Program-made: the position numbers and the translations under genes
Part shown: positions 1 to 7,389 of the stretch, piece after piece
Numbering within the stretch: position 1 is the first letter of the stretch
How the letters are laid out: every line of letters starts with the position of its first letter
From: an uncultured Azospirillum sp.
GTDB lineage: Bacteria > Pseudomonadota > Alphaproteobacteria > RF32 > CAG-239
DNA length: 11,353 bases
Direction: 5' to 3'
Assembly: GCA_902489675.1 (NCBI GenBank)
Contig: CABUAP010000028.1
Span: 1 to 11,353 of the forward strand
The notes under the pieces: generated by a model
Databases searched by the model: none
Seen by the model: only the letters and a program-made list of their open reading frames with translations
What the model was told of the DNA's origin: nothing

Positions 1-6
1 TTATTT

Positions 7-1356
7 TTACAAAGACTGCACAATTTTGATAAAATGCTCACCCCGTTCCATAAAATTTTTATAAAATCCGAAACTCGGACTGGTTGGCGAAAACAATACC
101 GTACCGCCGCCAAGCCCGCGCAGCTTATTATACGCAGCTGATACCGCCGCTTCAAGCGTCGAAGTTTCGATCAATTCAAAATCTTCTCTTTTAACCATAT
201 GCCGCAACGTATCGGCAATTTTCGGGCCCGTTTGATAAAGAGTGATCACCATTTTAACCCGCTCATTTTTTTCTACCGTTTCGGCATAGGCCTGATAATT
301 CTGATCATTATCCTGCCCGCCGGAAATCAGCACCAAATTCCCCTCAAAACTGCTCATAGCACCAATAGCTGCCTCCGGCGCCGTCGAGATACTGTCGTTA
401 ATAAAAGTAACGCCGTTTTTAACCGCAACCTTTTGCAACCGATGCGGCAGCGGCTCAAAATTTTTCAGAATCTCCGCCGCCCGCTTAACATCAAGCCCCA
501 AATAAGCCAAAATAGAAAACACGCCGGCCAAGTTATCCATATTATGATTGCCGCTCAGCTTCAGCTGGCGAATATCCGTCAACTTTTCCGCCCCATGATA
601 CAATACGCCGTCCTGAGCATAAAAGCCTTCCGGCTGATTATACCACTGCCGGTTTTTAGCATACGGCGCCGTATATTCAACCAACTGCGGATTGCGCCGA
701 TTGGCAAAATAAACATCACCCGGTTTTTGGTTGGCAATCAAATGGATTTTATCCCGACAATAATTCTCATGCCCGTGATGCCAATCGGTATGAACATAAA
801 ATAAATTGGTAAACATGGCAATTTGCGGAGAAGCCGTCAAATCCGATGCCTGATAACTCGAAAACTCTTCAACGATAAAATCATAATCCTCGTCCAACAG
901 CTCAATCATCGGTTTGCCGATATTGCCGCCAAGCCCGACCTTATACCCCATTTCTTTCAGAATATAAGCTAAAACGCTCACACTGGTGCTTTTGCCTTTA
1001 GAACCGCTGACACCGATCACCCGGCAGCCGGAACACGCCAAAAATTCATTCAAACACAAATCGGTCACTGAGGTCACGACAATTCCCCGTCTTTGGGCTT
1101 TAAGCAATTCGTCCCGATAAATACTGACCCCGGGTGAACGAATAATAATCTCCACCCGGTCAAAAGCGCTCACGATATCCCCGCCGCAAATCAGCTCAAA
1201 AGCCTCACAACACACGGGCTTTTCAATCTTGCTGTCATTAAACAGGACAATCTTATCCGTAATCTTATGCTCATTCAGGTAACGAACGGCTTGCTGCCCT
1301 TCGGCGCCCAGCCCCCAAACAGCAATTTTCTTATTTTTCAGATCGTTGATTCGCAT
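7..1356 (-). CDS. murD2: Mur ligase, MurD2-type: UDP-N-acetylmuramoyl-L-alanine--L-glutamate ligase
   Basis: This is a cytoplasmic ATP-dependent ligase adding glutamate to UDP-MurNAc-L-Ala in peptidoglycan precursor synthesis. Of its 449 residues, the N-terminal Rossmann-like domain has WGLGAEG (14-20), the ATP P-loop is GVSGSKGKST (115-124), the central domain has EEFSSYQ (163-169), the probable carbamylated lysine is K203 in ENYCRDK, and HNMDN (271-275) follows. The glutamate-binding C-terminal domain reads NDSISTAPEA (320-329) and SPTSPSFGFY. Classical MurD has NDSKATN, a GGxxKG lysine and SPACASxDxF there. The variants seen here are what I recall for MurD2 of Xanthomonas, which adds L-Glu, later epimerised by MurL. 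The start overlaps the 3' end of the channel gene by 26 nt and has an AAGGA ribosome binding site. The stop is a complete TAA. Mur ligase identity is near certain. The MurD2 call and L-Glu specificity are inferred from motifs; a divergent D-Glu-adding MurD is the alternative. Confidence 0.85.
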   Translation of the reverse strand: MRINDLKNKKIAVWGLGAEGQQAVRYLNEHKITDKIVLFNDSKIEKPVCCEAFELICGGDIVSAFDRVEIIIRSPGVSIYRDELLKAQRRGIVVTSVTDLCLNEFLACSGCRVIGVSGSKGKSTSVSVLAYILKEMGYKVGLGGNIGKPMIELLDEDYDFIVEEFSSYQASDLTASPQIAMFTNLFYVHTDWHHGHENYCRDKIHLIANQKPGDVYFANRRNPQLVEYTAPYAKNRQWYNQPEGFYAQDGVLYHGAEKLTDIRQLKLSGNHNMDNLAGVFSILAYLGLDVKRAAEILKNFEPLPHRLQKVAVKNGVTFINDSISTAPEAAIGAMSSFEGNLVLISGGQDNDQNYQAYAETVEKNERVKMVITLYQTGPKIADTLRHMVKREDFELIETSTLEAAVSAAYNKLRGLGGGTVLFSPTSPSFGFYKNFMERGEHFIKIVQSL

Positions 1357-3889
1357 TTTTCTTGTCCTTAGCTTCTATCGTTTTATCCGCAGCCTTATCA
1401 TCAGTATTTGCCTCGGCTTTGGCTGCTTTTTTCTGACGCCGCGCATAGAACTGAGTCTGCGCCTCTTCGCTGATTTCGCCGCCGCGGTGTACAACCAATT
1501 GGTTAAACGGAATCTCAATTCCTTCTTCGCGGAAACGGCGGTCTATCTCATACCGCAACTCACTGGGGATTGACCAGCCGCTCCAAATATCGCTGGTATA
1601 AGCGCGCAGCTCAAACTCAAGGCTGCTGGCACCGAAATTGTTAAACAGCACATAAGGTGCCGGATTTTTCAACACTTTTTTATTGGCTTTGGCGCATTCC
1701 AGCAAAATATCCGTTACTTTCCGCGGATCGGTACCATAAGCCACCCCAACCGTCACCGAACGTCGTGCCCAGTTGTTACTGTGCGTCAGGTTGGTAACCG
1801 ATGTCGAAAGCAATGTAGCATTAGGAATAATAACGCTGGCTTTATTAAAAGTTTCCACCTCGGTTGAACGAATATTGATCTGCTTAATTCGTCCTTCTTC
1901 ATTATTAATAATCACCCAGTCGCCGACTTTTACCGGCCGCTCAAACAACAGGATAATCCCCGATACAAAGTTATTAACAATGTTCTGCAAACCAAGACCG
2001 ATACCAACCGAAAGAGCACCGGCAACCAATGCGACATTGCTCAAATCGCCGCCCATCACCGCGATGGCCAGAAACATTGCCAATACAAAACCGACATAGC
2101 CGAACCCCGAGGCCAGCGAATGACGGATACCGTCGTCCATTTCCACGTGCGATAAAATATTGTCAAACAACTTCCGACGCATAATTTTGATTAAACTGAG
2201 CGATGCAAAGAAAACTCCGATTCCAAGCAAAATAGAGAGCAGCGAAATTTCTACGCCGCCAACCTTAAAGCCAAACAAAATTTTCCACATACTCTGCAGC
2301 AGCAGATCCGTTGATACGCCCCACAGGGAAAGCAGTGCCAACACAGTCAATACGGCAAAAATCGGATTGACGATCACACCCAGCCAAAAATCAAGCTTTT
2401 CAATCAGCTGCCGACGTACCCGCAATGTTTTTACCCAAAAATTGAACAGCAGAATGCGTTTTAACAGCTCAAACACCGATTTGCGAACCACAATAAACGC
2501 GCATATAATCAGCATCGAGAGCAGAAAACGGTTAATAATAAATTCGGACAACCGCGGATAACCGAAAAGAGAAATCCCGACAACCACCACCGCAAAAACA
2601 GAAGTCAGAAAGATAACCCGAAACGCGGTGCGGGTCTTGGCATCGGCAAAATCTTCATCATCCCCCACTTCGTCTTCCGCACTGCAAACACTGTCTTCTT
2701 CCCAAAACAAGCGCTTCACCACCAGCACAACGCAAGAAGCTTTGATGATGCTGTTAATCAGCGACAGATAATAAACCAGCTCAATCGTATAATTGGCATC
2801 GGTTGCAATATGCAACAGCATATTGCTGACACCGATAATAAAAAAGCTGAAATAAAAAGTGGTCGTAATCCGTCTGGCTTTGGCATCTTCCATATTAGCC
2901 AGCCGCCACATACTGTTATACGGCGCCAGCACCACCCGAATGACGGCATTGGCCAAAAAGATATAAAGCGCATAGTACAACATACTGGACAGCACCAACC
3001 CGAAAAAGCCGGCAATCAAAATTTCCGTATGAATAATCCACACCAAAAAACTGCCGAGCAACACCGCCGGGATAACGCCATATGCGCAGGCCACAAAAAA
3101 TGCGGCTAACACCTTGCTGAAATAGGGCGGCGGCGTTGTCAGATTCTGCTTATAACCGAGATGAAGAATAATCAGCCGTCTTAGCAAATAACCGATGGCT
3201 AGCATGGCCGCAATGGCAAAAAAAACGGTTAAAATATTTGAGTTAACGGTTTTTTTCTGTTCATCGGTCAAACTGCTGTACCAAACAACCGGTGATTTTA
3301 CGATATCAAAGCAAAAATCCAAAAATTGCCCGGTTGTTTTCAGCAAATTGCTGGGATAAATCATCGGATCCTGATAAACCAGCAAATTGCCGAACAATAC
3401 CCGGTTGCGTACCACCAAAATCAAACCGGTCAATTCATCAATCCGGTTCATCAAAAGGTCGTTTTCAGCAATTTTTCCTTTCTGAAAAACCGCTTCTTCG
3501 TTATATTCTTTGCGCTTTTCGGCAATGACCGGCAGTTCTTCCTCGCCTTCTTTCGGCATCTCGCCAAGAGAATCTATCCGGCGATTAATGTTTCTCAACT
3601 CACTGTCAAGTCTGGTTTTGTTTTCCTGCAACCGAGAACGCACATCGCCTAAAAAGGCCACATATTTGCTGATTGTTGCGCTCTCAACCGTTTCGGATTT
3701 CAAAATTTCCTCAATACTGTTGAGCTCTTTGGTCATCGTGGCAAAGTCTGCATCAACGGAGGCCGGCGAACCGATCTCGGGGAGACTGTCCTTGGTACTT
3801 TTTCGCACACTGGCGGCAACAGAAGTTTCCGGCGCCATCAAAACCAAAAGCACCAGCAGTTTCAACCACCAACCCAAAACTTTTGTCAT
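1331..3889 (-). CDS. Large MscS-family mechanosensitive ion channel with periplasmic coiled-coil N-terminus
   Basis: This is an inner-membrane channel expected to open under hypo-osmotic membrane tension. I chose the ATG at 3889 (852 aa) over the GTG at 3913 because AGGAGG sits 5 nt upstream. A signal peptide (hydrophobic run LLVLLVLMAP, then TSVAA) leads into a charged, probably coiled-coil periplasmic segment of about 100 residues resembling DUF3772-type channels. About eleven hydrophobic segments follow. The pore helix is the Gly/Ala-rich stretch ALVAGALSVGIGLGLQN, followed by NNFVSGIILLFERPVKVGDWV and the MscS beta domain with IPNATLLSTSVTN. The C-terminus is a Lys/Ala/Glu/Asp-rich tail of about 35 residues. 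It lies 32 nt after the Asd homolog and overlaps murD2 by 26 nt, which suggests translational coupling with a cell-wall gene. E. coli MscK or YbdG are functional analogues only; the exact subfamily is uncertain. Confidence 0.92.
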   Translation of the reverse strand: MTKVLGWWLKLLVLLVLMAPETSVAASVRKSTKDSLPEIGSPASVDADFATMTKELNSIEEILKSETVESATISKYVAFLGDVRSRLQENKTRLDSELRNINRRIDSLGEMPKEGEEELPVIAEKRKEYNEEAVFQKGKIAENDLLMNRIDELTGLILVVRNRVLFGNLLVYQDPMIYPSNLLKTTGQFLDFCFDIVKSPVVWYSSLTDEQKKTVNSNILTVFFAIAAMLAIGYLLRRLIILHLGYKQNLTTPPPYFSKVLAAFFVACAYGVIPAVLLGSFLVWIIHTEILIAGFFGLVLSSMLYYALYIFLANAVIRVVLAPYNSMWRLANMEDAKARRITTTFYFSFFIIGVSNMLLHIATDANYTIELVYYLSLINSIIKASCVVLVVKRLFWEEDSVCSAEDEVGDDEDFADAKTRTAFRVIFLTSVFAVVVVGISLFGYPRLSEFIINRFLLSMLIICAFIVVRKSVFELLKRILLFNFWVKTLRVRRQLIEKLDFWLGVIVNPIFAVLTVLALLSLWGVSTDLLLQSMWKILFGFKVGGVEISLLSILLGIGVFFASLSLIKIMRRKLFDNILSHVEMDDGIRHSLASGFGYVGFVLAMFLAIAVMGGDLSNVALVAGALSVGIGLGLQNIVNNFVSGIILLFERPVKVGDWVIINNEEGRIKQINIRSTEVETFNKASVIIPNATLLSTSVTNLTHSNNWARRSVTVGVAYGTDPRKVTDILLECAKANKKVLKNPAPYVLFNNFGASSLEFELRAYTSDIWSGWSIPSELRYEIDRRFREEGIEIPFNQLVVHRGGEISEEAQTQFYARRQKKAAKAEANTDDKAADKTIEAKDKKNANQRSEK

Positions 3890-3894
3890 TTTCG

Positions 3895-3900
3895 CCTCCT
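3895..3900 (-). promoter_or_regulatory. Ribosome binding site fixing the channel start
   Basis: On the minus strand this reads AGGAGG, a full match to the anti-Shine-Dalgarno sequence, 5 nt before the ATG at 3889. It supports that ATG over the in-frame GTG at 3913, which would add eight polar residues before the signal peptide. Confidence 0.85.
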
Positions 3901-3921
3901 GCCGGCCAAACACCGGATCCG

Positions 3922-4929
3922 TTAATTTTTATGCAACCATTTTTGCATAATTTTATAAGCGTTTCCGGCCACGCCGAAACGCAGATTATCCGCCGCCGAC
4001 CAAAAGCTGAAGCCGTTTTCGACCGAAGCATCCTGACGCAGGCGGCTGACATAAACCTCAATTTCGCCCTGCACATCGTTTAAGGTCACATAACCGCCCT
4101 TGACATTCTTATCAAACACAATCACGCCCTCGGTTTGTTTCATCAGCTTGCGCACTTCGTCCGCATCAACTTCCCGCTCGCATTCCACATTTACATAAGC
4201 GGCGTTGCCGATAAAGGCCGGAATAAAAGCGCAGTTGGCATGGACTTTAATATCTTTGCCCAAAACCTTTTTGGTTTCGGCATTAATTGCCCACTCCAAC
4301 TTTGTTTCTTCACCGATAAATTCTTCCACTTGCGGAATAACATTAAAGGCGATTTGTTTATCAAATACCTTTTCATTATCCGCCAGACTTTCATTCATGA
4401 AAATCTTGCGGGTCTGGTTAAACAACTCATCCATCCCCTCTTTGCCGTAAACAGAGGTCGACGTATAAGTGGAAACGATCAAACGCTTAACCGCATAAAC
4501 CTCGTCCACGGCCGCAAGCGGCAGCAAAATTTGCGCAACCGCCGCAGACGGAACACTGACAATATTTTTGACCGCTTCCGCCAGTTTTTCATCATTTACG
4601 CCGGCAACCACCATCGGCACTTCGGCATCGGCAAAAAAAGCACCGCTGCAGTCAATAACTTTGCAGCCTTTGGCCGCCGCTTTGGCGGCATAACGACGGG
4701 AAATTTCTTCCGAAGCGGCAAAGACGGCAACTTCGGCATCGGCAAAATCAAAATTCTCCAAACTGCCGACATCAATATCATCTTCTTCGCCAAAAGATAC
4801 CAAAGTCCCGAGCGGCGCTTTTGCTTCCAACGCCGCCGCATCGGCCGGCTTATAGCCGCCGTCGGCCAAAAAGGCCAGAATTTCCCGCCCGATGCTTTCC
4901 GTTACGCCGATTACTGCAATTTTTTTCAT
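3922..4929 (-). CDS. Aspartate-semialdehyde dehydrogenase (Asd) homolog, probable pseudoenzyme
   Basis: This 335-residue protein has the full length and fold signature of Asd, the NADPH enzyme making aspartate semialdehyde for Lys/DAP, Thr and Met. STY..S..GKEGMDELF (153-170), KQIAFNVIPQ (191-200), ETKK (218-221), VNVE (246-249) and ADNLRFG all align with alphaproteobacterial Asd. The active site does not. The catalytic NCST motif is SAAV at 128-131 (Cys to Ala129). The catalytic His of GHS is Asn242. The STYQ glutamine is Thr156. The substrate arginine of RVPV is Phe235. The phosphate-binding Arg of SAFR is Phe99. The TKEEWK Glu and Lys are Leu211 and Ala214. In the nucleotide loop GATGAVG, the middle Gly is Glu11. 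Dehydrogenase activity is therefore very unlikely. The frame is open and AAGAGG lies 5 nt before the ATG, so the protein is probably made. E. coli Usg (USG-1) is a comparable Cys-less homolog. Its role is unknown; regulation or a new ligand is conjecture. Confidence 0.9.
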   Translation of the reverse strand: MKKIAVIGVTESIGREILAFLADGGYKPADAAALEAKAPLGTLVSFGEEDDIDVGSLENFDFADAEVAVFAASEEISRRYAAKAAAKGCKVIDCSGAFFADAEVPMVVAGVNDEKLAEAVKNIVSVPSAAVAQILLPLAAVDEVYAVKRLIVSTYTSTSVYGKEGMDELFNQTRKIFMNESLADNEKVFDKQIAFNVIPQVEEFIGEETKLEWAINAETKKVLGKDIKVHANCAFIPAFIGNAAYVNVECEREVDADEVRKLMKQTEGVIVFDKNVKGGYVTLNDVQGEIEVYVSRLRQDASVENGFSFWSAADNLRFGVAGNAYKIMQKWLHKN

Positions 4930-4934
4930 TTTTT

Positions 4935-4940
4935 CCTCTT
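4935..4940 (-). promoter_or_regulatory. Ribosome binding site of the Asd homolog
   Basis: The minus strand reads AAGAGG, 5 nt before the ATG at 4929. It is a strong site for a gene whose catalytic residues are lost, which argues for continued translation rather than decay. Confidence 0.75.
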
Positions 4941-4952
4941 TTTTGAAATATA

Positions 4953-4981
4953 TTTATACCATATCGTCTATTTCTTTAAAA
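4953..4981 (-). promoter_or_regulatory. Possible extended -10 promoter before the Asd homolog
   Basis: In the 75-nt gap after prfA, the minus strand has a TATAAA -10 (4953-4958) preceded by TGG, giving the TGn extended form. A poor -35, TTTTAA (4976-4981), lies 17 nt further up. A start near 4946 would give a leader of about 16 nt carrying the AAGAGG site. The region is AT-rich, so a chance match is possible. No terminator-like hairpin follows prfA, so read-through is also likely. Confidence 0.4.
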
Positions 4982-5004
4982 AATAATAACATTCTGCCGA
5001 TTTT

Positions 5005-6078
5005 CTATTCCAGTTCGGCCAGCCGCCGCGCCTGATCTTCGGCAATCAATGCATCGATAATCTCACCCAGCGCGTCACCGGCCACAATGTCATCAAGTTT
5101 GTAGAGAGTCAGATTAATCCGGTGATCGGTCACCCGCCCTTGCGGATAGTTATAAGTACGAATACGTTCCGAACGATCTCCGCTGCCAACCTGCAGCTTG
5201 CGGCGTTCGGAATATTCGGCATCAATGGCGGACTTTTGCTGGTCATACAGCTTGGCACGCAAATGGTTCATCGCTTTTTCTTTATTTTTGAACTGCGAAC
5301 GGTCATCCTGACATTGCACCACAATCCCGGTCGGAATATGTGTAATCCGCACTGCCGATTCGGTTCGGTTAACGTGTTGTCCGCCGGCCCCCGAAGCCCG
5401 ATACACGTCAATTTTCAAATCGGACGGATTAATATACATATCCACTTCCTCAATTTCCGGCAACACCGCCACCGTGGCCGCGGAAGTGTGCACGCGCCCC
5501 TGCGATTCCGTTACCGGCACACGCTGCACCCGATGCGCGCCGGACTCAAATTTCAATTTGGAAAAAACATCTTTGCCGGTAATTTTGGCCGATGCTTCTT
5601 TATAACCGCCCAAACCGTTTTCATCGGCATCCAGAATTTCAAACTTCCACCCCTGTTTTTGCGAATAGCGCTGATACATCTCAAACAAGACCGCAGCAAA
5701 CAAAGCGGCTTCGTCACCGCCGGTACCGGCACGCACTTCCAAAATGGCGTTTTTTTCATCTTCTTCGTCTTTTGGCAGCAGCAGAATCTTGATTTCTTTT
5801 TCCAACTCCGGCAATTTTTCTTTCAGCTCATAATATTCGGCCTCCGCCATCTCGCGCATTTCCCGATCCATATCGGCATCTTCCATCATTGCCTTGGCGT
5901 CAGCAAGATCCTTTTCCGCCTTATGATAATGATTGACGGCTTCCACCACCGGCCCCAATTCGGCCAGTTCCTTGTTCATCTTCACCAAATTTTCGGGCGT
6001 AACATCGGGCGAGGACAACAATGACGAAATTTCATCATAACGGTTGACCACATTAGCTAAATTTTCGGCAAAACTCAT
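5005..6078 (-). CDS. prfA: Peptide chain release factor 1
   Basis: This cytoplasmic class I release factor reads UAA and UAG in the ribosomal A site and triggers peptidyl-tRNA hydrolysis. The 357 residues are the usual RF1 length. The N-terminal helical domain is charged. RAGTGGDEAALFA (116-128) begins the core. The codon-reading tripeptide is PVT (188-190), the RF1 PxT form rather than the RF2 SPF form. GGQ is at 232-234 within GAGGQHVNRTESAVR, and the glutamine is the residue normally methylated by PrmC. The TAG stop of this gene is itself an RF1 codon. The ATG follows the hisS stop directly (TAAATG), with GGAGG in the end of hisS, so the two are probably translationally coupled. prmC, which commonly follows prfA, is absent here. 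Confidence 0.98.
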   Translation of the reverse strand: MSFAENLANVVNRYDEISSLLSSPDVTPENLVKMNKELAELGPVVEAVNHYHKAEKDLADAKAMMEDADMDREMREMAEAEYYELKEKLPELEKEIKILLLPKDEEDEKNAILEVRAGTGGDEAALFAAVLFEMYQRYSQKQGWKFEILDADENGLGGYKEASAKITGKDVFSKLKFESGAHRVQRVPVTESQGRVHTSAATVAVLPEIEEVDMYINPSDLKIDVYRASGAGGQHVNRTESAVRITHIPTGIVVQCQDDRSQFKNKEKAMNHLRAKLYDQQKSAIDAEYSERRKLQVGSGDRSERIRTYNYPQGRVTDHRINLTLYKLDDIVAGDALGEIIDALIAEDQARRLAELE

Positions 6079-7314
6079 TTATCTGACTTCCTCCAACAAT
6101 TGATCCAAACAAACGTTCTTTTGCTCGCCGCTGTCCAGATCCTTAACCATAACTTCATTTCTCGCCAATTCCTCGGAACCTAGGATCACCGCTTTATAAG
6201 CGTTGGCTTTATTGGCCTTAATCATTCTTTTTTTCAGGTTGCCGCTGTAACCCTGCTCAACCGTCAAACCGGCATTGCGCAATTTCCAGGCAATTTCCAA
6301 AGCCTTGTCTTCGGCTTCTTCCCCAACCGGAATCACCGCCACCGGCCGTTTTACTTCCGGTTCCCGGTCAAGCAGCATCGCCAAACGCTCAACGCCGCAA
6401 GCCCAACCGATACCGGCCACGGCTCCGCCGCCCATCTGCTCAACCAGCCCGTCATAACGGCCGCCGGCCAACACGGTTCCCTGAGCACCGAGTTTATCGG
6501 TCACCAGTTCAAACACGGTGTGCGAATAATAATCCAACCCCCGCACCAAACGGTTGTTAACCCGGTACTTAATCCCCAAACGATTCAACCCGTCCAATAC
6601 TTTGGCAAAAAAGGTCTTCGATTTTTCATTAAGGCTGTCGGCATAAAGCGGGGCATTCTCCACCACGGCTCGATCGCATTCCTCCTTGGAATCAAGCACC
6701 CGGAGCGGATTTCTCTCCAAACGGATCTTACTGTCTTCGGACAGTTCTTCAAAATGCTCTTTCAGATAAGCAACCAGTTTTTCCCGATAAGCATCCCGGC
6801 TCTCGGCATCGCCCAACGAGTTGATTTCCACCGTTACCTGACCGGCAAGCCCCAATTTTTCCAAAAATTCATAAGCCATCGCAATCACTTCAATATCGGC
6901 TTGCGGCGTATCGGCGCCAAGCAGCTCCACCCCAAACTGAGTAAACTGCCGCTGCCGCCCTTTCTGCGGCCGTTCATAGCGGAACATCTGGCCGTGATAA
7001 TAAAACTTAACCGGCAAATTCTGCTGCATCCCGTTCGATACAAATGCGCGAACCACCCCGGCAGTGCCTTCGGGTCTGAGTGTCAAGCTTTCGCCGCCGC
7101 GGTCTTCAAAACAATACATCTCTTTGGTCACAATATCACTGGTATCGCCCAAATTGCGGGCAAACACCTCGGTAAACTCAAAAATCGGGGTTTCTATCTC
7201 CTCAAACCCATATTTTTCCACCACTTCTTCACCGCATTTTACCACCTGCTTGGTTTTTCTTTTGGCCGCGCCGTACAAATCATAAGTACCGCGCACACAC
7301 TGCAATTTTGCCAT
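6079..7314 (-). CDS. hisS: Histidyl-tRNA synthetase
   Basis: This class II aminoacyl-tRNA synthetase charges tRNA-His in the cytoplasm as a homodimer. The ATG at 7314 (411 aa, normal for bacterial HisRS) is preceded by GAGGGAG. The in-frame GTG at 7359 falls inside the hairpin loop upstream and would add an unrelated hydrophobic leader, so I reject it. Landmarks in order are the N-terminal VRGTYDLYG; LTLRPEGTAG; RYERPQKGRQRQFTQFG (motif 2); the histidine-specific LVRGLDYYSHTVFE; GGRYDGL; GIGWACGVERL (motif 3); and the C-terminal anticodon-binding domain from about RPVAVIPVG. It lies 75 nt after rodZ, past a possible terminator, and abuts prfA with no gap. Confidence 0.98.
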   Translation of the reverse strand: MAKLQCVRGTYDLYGAAKRKTKQVVKCGEEVVEKYGFEEIETPIFEFTEVFARNLGDTSDIVTKEMYCFEDRGGESLTLRPEGTAGVVRAFVSNGMQQNLPVKFYYHGQMFRYERPQKGRQRQFTQFGVELLGADTPQADIEVIAMAYEFLEKLGLAGQVTVEINSLGDAESRDAYREKLVAYLKEHFEELSEDSKIRLERNPLRVLDSKEECDRAVVENAPLYADSLNEKSKTFFAKVLDGLNRLGIKYRVNNRLVRGLDYYSHTVFELVTDKLGAQGTVLAGGRYDGLVEQMGGGAVAGIGWACGVERLAMLLDREPEVKRPVAVIPVGEEAEDKALEIAWKLRNAGLTVEQGYSGNLKKRMIKANKANAYKAVILGSEELARNEVMVKDLDSGEQKNVCLDQLLEEVR

Positions 7315-7322
7315 AATTTTTT

Positions 7323-7329
7323 CTCCCTC
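7323..7329 (-). promoter_or_regulatory. Ribosome binding site fixing the hisS start
   Basis: The minus strand reads GAGGGAG, 8 nt before the ATG at 7314. It supports this start over the GTG at 7359. Confidence 0.75.
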
Positions 7330-7340
7330 AAAAACACAAA

Positions 7341-7370
7341 GAAAATAGCAAGCGCCCACCTGCTATTTTC
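7341..7370 (-). terminator. Hairpin with T-rich tail between rodZ and hisS (terminator or attenuator)
   Basis: This is a perfect 10-bp inverted repeat, GAAAATAGCA / TGCTATTTTC, enclosing a 10-nt GC-rich loop. On the minus strand it is followed by a broken T-rich tract (TTTGTGTTTTTG). It lies after the rodZ stop and about 26 nt before the hisS ATG. The position and tail fit an intrinsic terminator of moderate strength. The stem base is AT-rich and the tail interrupted, so partial read-through into hisS is likely. Confidence 0.6.
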
Positions 7371-7389
7371 CGATTAATTTTATCCCTGA

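Noticed and set aside
3922..4929. Reading the Asd homolog as an ordinary functional Asd or as ArgC
   Set aside because: Both enzymes need an active-site cysteine, which is Ala129 here, and the catalytic His is also absent. Length, frame and ribosome site also argue against a decayed pseudogene.
4135..6024. Long plus-strand open frames (283 and 300 codons) opposite the Asd homolog and prfA
   Set aside because: They are antisense shadows with Phe/Ile/His/Arg-rich composition, no recognisable domain and no ribosome site.
7315..7359. Longer hisS from the GTG at 7359
   Set aside because: The extra 15 residues resemble no HisRS N-terminus, the GTG lies in a hairpin loop, and the ATG at 7314 has GAGGGAG upstream.
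6520..7377. 285-codon plus-strand open frame opposite hisS
   Set aside because: It is an antisense shadow of a gene with all the class II synthetase motifs, and it runs through the hairpin upstream of hisS.
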